A stretch of DNA of 64,000 bases. It comes from an uncultured Colwellia sp. GTDB taxonomy: Bacteria > Pseudomonadota > Gammaproteobacteria > Enterobacterales > Alteromonadaceae. Shown here one piece after another: positions 57,570 through 64,000 of the stretch (position 1 is its first letter; every line of letters starts with the position of its first letter). The stretch is taken from the NCBI GenBank assembly GCA_913061475.1, contig CAJXUN010000007.1, positions 62,001 through 126,000 of the forward strand, given 5' to 3'. The translations under genes and the position numbers were made by a program. A model generated the notes under the pieces. It did not search any database. It was not told the origin of the DNA and was given only the letters and a program-made list of their open reading frames with translations.

Positions 57570-58298
57570 ATGTTAGAAAACAAAGAAAAGCAAAAAGTCC
57601 CTAATGTGACCTTTACCTTGAGAGCAAACGACGAATGGGCAACACGTAGTAGTGATGAAATTTTTAACAACAAAACGGTTGTGGTTTTTTCACTGCCGGG
57701 GGCTTTTACACCCACGTGTTCATCTTCACATTTACCACGTTATAACGAATTAGCACCAACATTATTCGAAAATGGCGTTGATGAAATTATTTGTATGTCA
57801 GTGAATGATACTTTTGTGATGAATGCATGGGCACAAGCTCAAGATGCTGACAACATCAGCTTTATTCCTGATGGCAATGGCGAGTTTACCGACGCTATGG
57901 GTATGTTAGTTGATAAAGCTGACATTGGTTTTGGTAAGCGCAGTTGGCGTTATGCGATGCTAGTAAAAAATGGCATCATCGAAAAAATGTTTATTGAGCC
58001 TGACGTAGCAGGTGACCCATTTGAAGTATCAGATGCTGATACTATGCTAAATCATATCAATCCTTCAGCGTGCCAAACCTCAGCAATCATGGTTTTTAGT
58101 AAGCCGACTTGCCCATATTGTAAAAAAGCAAAAGCGCTATTAACTGAAAAAGGTTTAACATTTGAAGAGTTAGAAGTAGGCAAAGACGTGAACTTGACGA
58201 TGTTTAAAGCTTTAACTAATGCCGATAGCGTGCCACAAGTATTTATCGATGGAAAACTTATCGGTGGTAGTGAAGCATTAACTGAACACCTGAGTTAA
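57570..58298 (+). CDS. Peroxiredoxin 5-glutaredoxin fusion (glutathione-dependent peroxidase)
   Basis: 242 residues, the usual size of hybrid Prx5-Grx proteins. The peroxiredoxin domain (1-165) holds the peroxidatic Cys50 in PGAFTPTCSSSHLP. The glutaredoxin domain (172-242) holds the CPYC pair at 181-184, and VPQVFIDGKLIGGSEAL for glutathione. The enzyme reduces peroxides with GSH. In many gammaproteobacteria it is divergent from oxyR, but no oxyR is here. A strong terminator follows. Confidence 0.97.
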   Translation: MLENKEKQKVPNVTFTLRANDEWATRSSDEIFNNKTVVVFSLPGAFTPTCSSSHLPRYNELAPTLFENGVDEIICMSVNDTFVMNAWAQAQDADNISFIPDGNGEFTDAMGMLVDKADIGFGKRSWRYAMLVKNGIIEKMFIEPDVAGDPFEVSDADTMLNHINPSACQTSAIMVFSKPTCPYCKKAKALLTEKGLTFEELEVGKDVNLTMFKALTNADSVPQVFIDGKLIGGSEALTEHLS

Positions 58299-58336
58299 TT
58301 TCCCTCAGGATTAATCTACTTTTTGATTAACCATAA

Positions 58337-58363
58337 AAAGCGACACTCATCCGTCGCTTTTTT
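58337..58363 (+). terminator. Rho-independent terminator after the Prx-Grx gene
   Basis: AAAGCGAC/GTCGCTTT (58337-58344 with 58353-58360), then T-run to 58363. Confidence 0.9.
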
Positions 58364-58417
58364 GTTAATTCTCTTCTCCATGATAGAATAAATCTCAAAA
58401 TCGCTTAGGCCACACAT

Positions 58418-58651
58418 ATGGATCACCAACCCTACAACCCATTGCACGGATTAACCTTAAAGACCATCGTCACTGAGCTTGTTGACCATTTTGGTTTTGC
58501 ATTTCTTGGTAAAGAAATAAAAATTCGTTGTTTTACTGATGATCCCAGTATCAATTCAAGCTTAAAATTTTTGCGAAAAACGCCATGGGCAAGAGAAAAG
58601 GTTGAGGCACTTTATATTCAACACAAAAGTAAATTAACTGATGGCCTCTAA
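58418..58651 (+). CDS. VF530-family (DUF2132) small DNA-binding-like protein
   Basis: 77 residues. The pattern NPLHGLTLKTIVTELVDHFG, IRCFTDDPSINSSLKFLRKTPWAREKVEALY is the VF530/DUF2132 signature; the structural prototype has a double-helix-bundle related to DNA-binding folds. Function unknown. Short single-gene unit. Confidence 0.92.
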   Translation: MDHQPYNPLHGLTLKTIVTELVDHFGFAFLGKEIKIRCFTDDPSINSSLKFLRKTPWAREKVEALYIQHKSKLTDGL

Positions 58652-58748
58652 GTGACCTGAAAGGCATTAGCATATAGCACAAAAGTATTTATCAATCGGG
58701 TAATAAAATGCCATGCTGCTGATATCTAACCACAACAATTGCTAGCAG

Positions 58749-59609
58749 ATGAAAAAGATTAATCACTACATCCTTACTTGGCAGTGCCCTGATACCTCAG
58801 GCGTTCTGGCTAAAGTTTCCCAAAGTTTATTTCAACATGGTGCGTTTATTACCGAAACCAGCCAATACAGTGACCCATATACCGAAACATTTTTTTCACG
58901 TGTTGCTTTTGATGATCGGGAACTTAAAGTTAGCTTTGAAGCGTTAAGCCAAGCGATTGATTCGCTGGCTAAATCGCTAAATATGCACTATAAAATCAGG
59001 GCAAAAGAAAATTTCCCCAACGTCGTTATTGCCGTTTCAAAAGATGATCATTGTTTAGTATCGCTACTGACAAAATTCAAAGCAGGTGCTTTACCGATTA
59101 ATATCGTTGCCATTACCTCAAATCATCAAGACTGTGAAGCCTTAGCGCAATGGCACAATATTCCATTTCATTACTTACCCGTAACTAAAGAAAATAAAGC
59201 GCAACAAGAGCAAGCATTGTTAACTATTTATCAGCAATATCAAGGTGATTTATTGGTGCTTGCCCGTTATATGCAAATATTATCAGATCAGTTATGCATT
59301 AGTTTACGTGGTCAAGCGATTAATATTCATCATTCCTTTTTGCCTAGTTTTAAAGGCGCAAAGCCTTATCATCAAGCGCACAAACGCGGAGTGAAAATCA
59401 TTGGTGCTACCGCACACTATGTTACGGCTGACCTTGATGAAGGACCTATCATTGTGCAAGAAGTCAAACCCATCAATCATACCTTCACCATTGAAAAAAT
59501 GGTTCATTTGGGGCACGACTTGGAAGCTACAGCGTTATGCCATGCGGTAAAAATGCATGCCGAACAACGTATTTGTTTGAATAAAGATAAAACGGTAATT
59601 TTAAGTTAA
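58749..59609 (+). CDS. purU: Formyltetrahydrofolate deformylase
   Basis: 286 residues (E. coli 280). PurU hydrolyses 10-formyl-THF to THF and formate, balancing one-carbon pools. An ACT domain (1-85, LTWQCPDTSGVLAKVSQSLFQHG) comes first. The formyltransferase domain follows with RYMQILSDQL, INIHHSFLPSFKGAKPYHQA and GATAHYVTADLDEGPIIVQ, where the Asn-His-Asp catalytic set is expected. Confidence 0.97.
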   Translation: MKKINHYILTWQCPDTSGVLAKVSQSLFQHGAFITETSQYSDPYTETFFSRVAFDDRELKVSFEALSQAIDSLAKSLNMHYKIRAKENFPNVVIAVSKDDHCLVSLLTKFKAGALPINIVAITSNHQDCEALAQWHNIPFHYLPVTKENKAQQEQALLTIYQQYQGDLLVLARYMQILSDQLCISLRGQAINIHHSFLPSFKGAKPYHQAHKRGVKIIGATAHYVTADLDEGPIIVQEVKPINHTFTIEKMVHLGHDLEATALCHAVKMHAEQRICLNKDKTVILS

Positions 59610-59699
59610 GCACTGATTAGCGTTTATTTTCCAGCTGTTTTATTACACCAACTCTGCTACATTGGAAGGCAAGTATTTTGCCAACATTTGTCTTCCAAC

Positions 59700-61493
59700 A
59701 TGATCCAATATCAAATTTCTCCTATCAATCCAAATAGTCATTTATTTGAGGTTTTACTGTCATTTAAAAGCACACCAGGCCAAAGCTATACCTTATCTTT
59801 ACCAGCTTGGTTACCCGGCAGTTATATGATCCGTGATTTTGCCAAGAACATAACCCAAATCAGTGCAATTGGTGGCAAAGAGCAAGCTATCGCATTAACT
59901 AAACTTGATAAGCAAACGTGGTCATTGCGAGCCTTTGATGGACAAGTGCAAGTACGCTATCAAGTTTTTGCTTTCGATTTATCCGTTCGTACCGCCTACC
60001 TTGACAGCCAACGTGGCTTTTTCAATGGAAGTTCGACGTTTTTACAAGTAGAAGAATTAAGCGAATTAAGCTGCGAGCTGATTATTCAGCCATCAACAGT
60101 AGCGGCCCATAATCAATGGCGAGTAGCAACGGGTTTAATGCGCGCAAAAGAAACAGAAAAATTTAAATTTGGCCGATATATCGCTGATAACTATCAACAC
60201 CTTATTGATTGTCCTGTAGCACTCGGCGCCTTTGATTGCACAGAATTTACCGTTGAAGGTGTCGTACACCACTTAGTGTTTACCAGTAAACATTACGGTG
60301 ATACTCAACGACTTGCTGATGATATGAGTAAATTGTGCCAACATCATATTAATTTATTTGGTGAAGCGCCTTTTAAAGAGTATTGGTTTATCACCCATTT
60401 GCAGGCTCAAGGCTTTGGCGGATTAGAACATAAGAATTCAACCATTTTACAGGCCAGTCGCTTTGACCTGCACAACCCTGAACAAACGACAGCCGACTTA
60501 ACTGACAACTATAAAACCTTTTTAAGTTTATGTTCTCACGAATATTTCCATGCTTGGAATGTTTGTCGAATTAAGCCCAAAGAGTTTGTGCCTTATAATT
60601 TAAAAAAAGAAAGTTACACCAAACAACTATGGGCATTTGAAGGTATTACCTCTTATTATGATGATTTTTCACTTTATCGCACGGGGTTAATTGATTTTGA
60701 AAACTACTTAACTATATTGGCGAAAGGTGCAACACGCGTACATCGTGGCACTGGCGAACTTAAGCAAAGTATTACGGCTTCAAGCTTTGACGCCTGGACT
60801 AAATTTTATCAACAAGGCCCTGATGCGGTTAATAATATTGTTAGCTACTACGCTAAAGGCGCCTTAATTGCACTATGGTTAGACTTAACGATTCGCAGTA
60901 AGTCTAATAATCAATACAGCCTAGATACATTGATGCGAGAATTATGGATCCACTTTGGTCGTACTAGCACAGGCACCACTGAAGAAGATTTTATTAACAT
61001 TGCAAACCTGCTTTGCGGTGAAGATATTTCATCAGCATTTACACATCATCTATACAGCAGTGAACGTATAGATTTAAGCCAGGAATTGGCAAATTATGGT
61101 GTTGAGTTACAAAAGCAAAAATTCAAAAAGTTGAACAGTTTAGAAACCACTTCAACAACGCATTATCACGCCTATTTAGGGGCCCAGTATAAAGCCCAAG
61201 CACTTGGTTTAACTATCACTCAAGTGCTAGAGAATTCACCTGCAGCACGTGCTGGGCTAGCAGTAAACGATATACTTATCGCTGTTGATAATATCAAAAC
61301 CACTGAGCAGTCAATACAAGCCATATTTGATCATCTTCCTGCAGATAGTGAACTTACTTGTCATTTCTTTCGCGACGATCAGCTACTTACATCGACTATA
61401 AAAACCACTGATTCACCCTTGGCAGGTATTGTTTTGAAAGTCGTTGATAATAATTTAGTAAAAAATTGGCAAGAAATCATAGCCTCTGCGTAG
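59700..61493 (+). CDS. M61-family metallopeptidase with C-terminal PDZ domain
   Basis: About 597 residues from ATG 59700; a TTG 12 nt upstream is possible and no clear ribosome-binding site is seen for either. N-terminal beta-rich domain (YTLSLPAWLPGSYMIRDFAKN) precedes the thermolysin-like catalytic domain with HEYFH (about residues 280-284, zinc and catalytic Glu) and EGITSYYDDF supplying the third ligand. PDZ domain at about 500-575 (LGLTITQVLENSPAARAGLAVNDILIAVD). Related enzymes are glycyl aminopeptidases. No signal peptide is visible, so a cytoplasmic role is suggested. Confidence 0.95.
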   Translation: MIQYQISPINPNSHLFEVLLSFKSTPGQSYTLSLPAWLPGSYMIRDFAKNITQISAIGGKEQAIALTKLDKQTWSLRAFDGQVQVRYQVFAFDLSVRTAYLDSQRGFFNGSSTFLQVEELSELSCELIIQPSTVAAHNQWRVATGLMRAKETEKFKFGRYIADNYQHLIDCPVALGAFDCTEFTVEGVVHHLVFTSKHYGDTQRLADDMSKLCQHHINLFGEAPFKEYWFITHLQAQGFGGLEHKNSTILQASRFDLHNPEQTTADLTDNYKTFLSLCSHEYFHAWNVCRIKPKEFVPYNLKKESYTKQLWAFEGITSYYDDFSLYRTGLIDFENYLTILAKGATRVHRGTGELKQSITASSFDAWTKFYQQGPDAVNNIVSYYAKGALIALWLDLTIRSKSNNQYSLDTLMRELWIHFGRTSTGTTEEDFINIANLLCGEDISSAFTHHLYSSERIDLSQELANYGVELQKQKFKKLNSLETTSTTHYHAYLGAQYKAQALGLTITQVLENSPAARAGLAVNDILIAVDNIKTTEQSIQAIFDHLPADSELTCHFFRDDQLLTSTIKTTDSPLAGIVLKVVDNNLVKNWQEIIASA

Positions 61494-61636
61494 CGAGGTT
61501 TTGTAAACTAAAGCGTACGTAATTGCTGACAACATTCAGTGATTAAACTGACGAGAAAATTAGGGTCTATTATCGAGCTATGGTAAAAAATAGCTCATTC
61601 GAGATCCGCTTAACTGATAACTTAAGTAATAACATT

Positions 61637-62170
61637 ATGATTAATTTAAAACGCTTCCACCATGTCGCTTACCGATGTAAAGATGCAAAAGAAACCGTTG
61701 ATTGGTATCAAAAACATCTAAACATGGAGCTCACCGTCGCTATCGCAGAAAACGAAGTACCGTCGACGAAAGCACCCGACCCTTACATGCATATATTTTT
61801 AGATGCTGGTATGGGCAATGTTTTAGCCTTTTTTGAAATACCTAACTCGCCTGACATGGGCCGTGACGAAAATACCCCACAGTGGGTACAACATATTGCT
61901 TTAGAAGTTGAAGATTTAGACGCTTTGGTATCAGCAAAAAAAGACTTACAAGCACATGGCTTAGATGTTTTAGGCCCGGTTAATCATGGCGTATTTAAAT
62001 CTATTTATTTCTTTGATCCTAACGGTCATCGCCTAGAGTTAGCAACAAATACTGGTACAGTTGAGCAATATGCTGAACTTAAGCGCGTAGCACCATTAAT
62101 GGTTGAAGAATGGTCGCAAACTAAAAAAGCCCCTACTCATGCCGCTTGGCTGCATCAACAAGACGACTAG
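61637..62170 (+). CDS. VOC-family dioxygenase-like protein
   Basis: 177 residues from ATG 61637 (MINLKRFHHVAYRCKDAKET), the usual domain start; an in-frame ATG at 61580 would add 19 residues. Metal ligands fit His8/His9 in FHHVAYRC, HIALEVEDLDALV and EL in NGHRLELATNTG. The layout YMHIFLDAGMGNVLAFFEIP is typical of glyoxalase/extradiol-type proteins with unknown substrate. Confidence 0.88.
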   Translation: MINLKRFHHVAYRCKDAKETVDWYQKHLNMELTVAIAENEVPSTKAPDPYMHIFLDAGMGNVLAFFEIPNSPDMGRDENTPQWVQHIALEVEDLDALVSAKKDLQAHGLDVLGPVNHGVFKSIYFFDPNGHRLELATNTGTVEQYAELKRVAPLMVEEWSQTKKAPTHAAWLHQQDD

Positions 62171-62183
62171 GTCTAATCACACT

Positions 62184-62215
62184 GCAGGTAGATCTTTAAC
62201 GACTACCTGCTTTTA
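62184..62215 (+). terminator. Rho-independent terminator after the VOC gene
   Basis: GCAGGTAG (62184-62191) pairs with CTACCTGC (62203-62210), followed by TTTTAT. Confidence 0.75.
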
Positions 62216-62629
62216 TCCTACTCACGGGGTAATTGTTCGCCCCCGTCCTCCATTCAACTTCTTCTCAATCCCACGCTAAGTAAATTATAATCGCGCTATA
62301 AATTCCTATAATGAATGCCGACTTATGGGTTTAACAACACAGATAATTAGTAGCTTTTATGCCAATGAAACGATGTAATATATTTGCAATAAACTCTGCA
62401 GCCCCCATTAACGAAGGTTTTCGTAAACAAAACCTGGCCGAAAAGACAGTACATTTGCCATATATTTTGTAAGACATTGACCATTACATAATCAAGACAA
62501 AAATTAAATTACATTTGTTAACAAAAATATTACAATTAAAAACAACAGCTTGTCGTTTATTTGTTTTTTGCACAATAAACAAACGAAAAAAATAGCTTGC
62601 TGCTTTACTAAACTAACGTAAAGTATGGG
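62216..62629. other. Promoter region of the CsrB-like RNA
   Basis: AT-rich, no credible gene. It includes TATAAT at 62307-62312, a UvrY/GacA-like word pair at 62468-62488, and a possible -35 TTGCTG (62597-62602) with a weak -10 near 62620. Confidence 0.5.
62468..62488. promoter_or_regulatory. Possible UvrY/GacA-type binding site
   Basis: TGTAAG and ATTACA, 9 nt apart, resemble the GacA/UvrY box (TGTAAG-N6-CTTACA) but with wider spacing and one mismatch. The position, about 150 bp before the sRNA, is right for a csrB upstream activating site. Confidence 0.3.
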
Positions 62630-62971
62630 GCAGCTACAAAGTAGCACTACACAAAACGGATGATTTTTTGCACGGAAAGCAATAAGCGTTATATAACGCA
62701 GAAAATAATTTTTAATACGGATTGTTTACTTATACTCAGGAAGAGTACTGAAATACTTTGTCCAGAAGGACATTAAGGATAACCCTAGAAAGCGTCAGGA
62801 TGACCGAAAAAAATAAATTAAACATGGAAGTAACTATAATAAGATTGGACACTGTCAAATTAACAGGGACTGTACCAAAAGGCTAGGACAGCCAATTAAG
62901 AATCGGAACTAACATTGTTGGCACACGCCACATTCTTCTCCAAAAGCGACGTTATTAACGTCGCTTTTTTT
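62630..62971 (+). ncRNA. csrB: CsrB/RsmB-family sRNA (CsrA-sequestering)
   Basis: About 342 nt with no coding frame. It contains 12 GGA triplets (62658, 62674, 62719, 62739, 62768, 62777, 62798, 62826, 62847, 62867, 62886, 62905), many in AGGA, ACGGA or TCAGGA context, as expected for CsrA-binding loops. A short stem-loop (GCTAC-AAA-GTAGC, 62633-62645) lies at the presumed 5' end and a perfect 12-bp terminator stem at the 3' end. CsrB RNAs titrate CsrA and thus control carbon storage and motility. The precise 5' end is a guess. The BarA/UvrY system normally drives transcription. Confidence 0.85.
62943..62971 (+). terminator. Terminator of the CsrB-like RNA
   Basis: A 25-nt perfect palindrome (62943-62967) with stem AAAGCGACGTTA and T-run to 62971. 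Confidence 0.93.
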
Positions 62972-63040
62972 CTTTCTATCGCTGTTTAGCGCGGAATGTC
63001 GTAAAATAATAACCATTGTTCATTATTTTAAGTTAATACT

Positions 63041-63619
63041 ATGTCTCGTAATAAAAAATCACGCAAACCGGGCACAGGCTCAATTGGCATCCTTAAAGAT
63101 GACAAAAAAAAATTAGTAGAACCAAAACCTCGTAGAGCCAAGAAAAAAAATGGCAACGAACCTGGAAATCGTCAAAAAGAAGCGACTGCTAAAGTGCTTA
63201 ACGGCCCAAACTCTGCAAAAAATAAAGATCCACGTATTGGCAATAAAACGCCTATCGATTTGGGCAAGCCTGTTGCAGCAGCGATTAAAAAACAATCAGT
63301 AAAACCAATTAAAAACATTAAAGATAACTCACCTATTGCAGCCATTCGAGTGGTTGAAAGTCATGAATCTTTAGCTGATAAATTAAGCCGCATTGAGCAA
63401 GATCCTAGATTACTTGAAATACTAGAAAAACAAGATGATGACATTGAATTAACGCCTGAAGATGTTAATTACTTCAATGAACTCATGGAAGAGCACGAGA
63501 AAATTAGTCAAGAACTAGGCCTTGATGATGAGGAAGAAGTCGTCGTAGCTAAAAAAGTAGCGTCTGAAGATGATCTTTGGGACAAATTTGATAGCAGTGA
63601 TTTATCAAAATTTGAATAG
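63041..63619 (+). CDS. yihI: Der GTPase-activating protein YihI
   Basis: 192 residues (E. coli 169). YihI stimulates the GTPase Der and modulates ribosome assembly. The first 90 residues are very basic (SRNKKSRKPGTGSIGIL, KPRRAKKKNG), the middle is VVESHESLADKLSRIEQDPRLLEILEKQD with a helical core, and the tail is acidic (ELGLDDEEEVVVA). It lies 69 bp after the sRNA terminator. The DUF2489 gene begins 9 bp downstream, as in other gammaproteobacteria. Confidence 0.96.
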   Translation: MSRNKKSRKPGTGSIGILKDDKKKLVEPKPRRAKKKNGNEPGNRQKEATAKVLNGPNSAKNKDPRIGNKTPIDLGKPVAAAIKKQSVKPIKNIKDNSPIAAIRVVESHESLADKLSRIEQDPRLLEILEKQDDDIELTPEDVNYFNELMEEHEKISQELGLDDEEEVVVAKKVASEDDLWDKFDSSDLSKFE

Positions 63620-63628
63620 GTAAACTTA

Positions 63629-64000
63629 ATGTTATCAAATCCATGGATATACTTGGCTTTATTCGGCATTGTGATTATTGGCGTACTCGCAGCAATAGCA
63701 ACTAAGCTGCTAGGCCAATTAAAGCAACAAACACTTGAGCAAGAAGAAAAAAAAGCAGCGCAGCAACAAGCGCTGCAGCAACATGATAAAAAAATTATCA
63801 CCAGTGTTATAATTATTGTCCGCGCAATGAAAGAACAACAATGTGACCTAGCAGAAGGCTGTTGGCGGTTAAGTGTGTTGCTTGATTCATTAAAGCTAAG
63901 CCAAGAGCTCAATAAGCAATTTCCGACGGTATTTAAGTTTTATGAAGCTATCAAGCACATGCCAATTCTTGCTGAGCGTAAAACGTTAGATAAAAAAACC
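63629..64000 (+). CDS. DUF2489 domain-containing protein, N-terminal part (runs off window)
   Basis: 124 residues are visible, starting at ATG 63629 with AGG 8 nt upstream. An N-terminal TM helix (residues 6-27, WIYLALFGIVIIGVLAAIAT) is followed by a Gln-rich coiled coil (LKQQTLEQEEKKAAQQQALQ) and CDLAEGCWRLSVLLD. This matches DUF2489 proteins found between yihI and hemN. Function unknown. The C-terminus is beyond the window. Confidence 0.9.
   Translation, partial: MLSNPWIYLALFGIVIIGVLAAIATKLLGQLKQQTLEQEEKKAAQQQALQQHDKKIITSVIIIVRAMKEQQCDLAEGCWRLSVLLDSLKLSQELNKQFPTVFKFYEAIKHMPILAERKTLDKKT

Noticed and set aside
61482-61504. Terminator at the end of the M61 peptidase gene (CCTC...GAGGTTTT)
   Set aside because: The stem is only about 4 bp and overlaps the stop codon, so it is too weak to call.

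Overview
The window reads as chromosomal DNA of a marine gammaproteobacterium of the order Alteromonadales, most likely the Colwelliaceae (Colwellia/Thalassotalea-like). The grounds are an AT-rich base composition (roughly 40% GC by eye), TAA-rich stops, and gammaproteobacterial gene sets: srkA-dsbA, yihI-DUF2489, ubiX near mpl, astCAD, a YajR transporter divergent from uvrA, and a CsrB-type RNA. No rRNA, tRNA, prophage, transposase, integrase or cas gene was seen.

Layout. 1-9.5 kb: truncated fadH, a GreA/GreB-like gene that appears to start with ATT, yajR, uvrA, a two-gene membrane/aminopropyltransferase unit, a PaiB-like protein and rluF. 9.5-13 kb: an isolated CRISPR-like repeat unit without neighbours, a GNAT, a Crp/Fnr regulator and a pirin/FMN-reductase pair. 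13-18 kb: a repeat-bearing lipoprotein, DUF3291, a BaeSR-like two-component system and a di-haem peroxidase lipoprotein. 18-22.2 kb: a pseudogene with two in-frame TAG codons, a small HxlR-regulated cluster divergent from an SDR gene, a GFA protein, a GNAT and a metallo-beta-lactamase-fold protein. 22.2-26.4 kb: a run of small accessory genes, all on the minus strand and separated by repeats that look like integron attC sites, with no integrase nearby (CALIN-type cassette array). 26.4-36.6 kb: a 1,090-residue propeller-amidohydrolase, ubiX, mpl, a YcbX-like MOSC/2Fe-2S protein and pxpABC (5-oxoproline breakdown). 36.6-45.5 kb: a porin, pabA/trpG, an HDOD protein, astC-astA-astD (arginine succinyltransferase pathway) and a DUF1338 gene. 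45.5-50.2 kb: DUF3802, a tandem-OB SSB paralogue, a propeller-TM-SHOCT fusion, a thermonuclease and a VTT-domain membrane protein. 50.2-56.2 kb: dsbA, srkA, ccoG, then hutF-hutG with a HutC-like operator. 56.2-64 kb: two related GNATs, a peroxiredoxin-glutaredoxin fusion, a VF530 protein, purU, an M61 peptidase, a VOC protein, a CsrB/RsmB-type sRNA with 12 GGA motifs, yihI and a truncated DUF2489 gene.

Functional threads are amino-acid catabolism feeding glutamate (ast, hut, pxp), envelope and redox maintenance (mpl, dsbA, ccoG, peroxidases), DNA and RNA maintenance (uvrA, SSB-like, GreA-like, rluF, yihI), and an accessory cassette region. The most unusual items are the integrase-less cassette array, the ATT start, the CsrB-like RNA (probably missing from protein-only annotation), the tandem-OB SSB paralogue and the two-amber pseudogene. 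All family names come from reading translated sequence, not from database searches.
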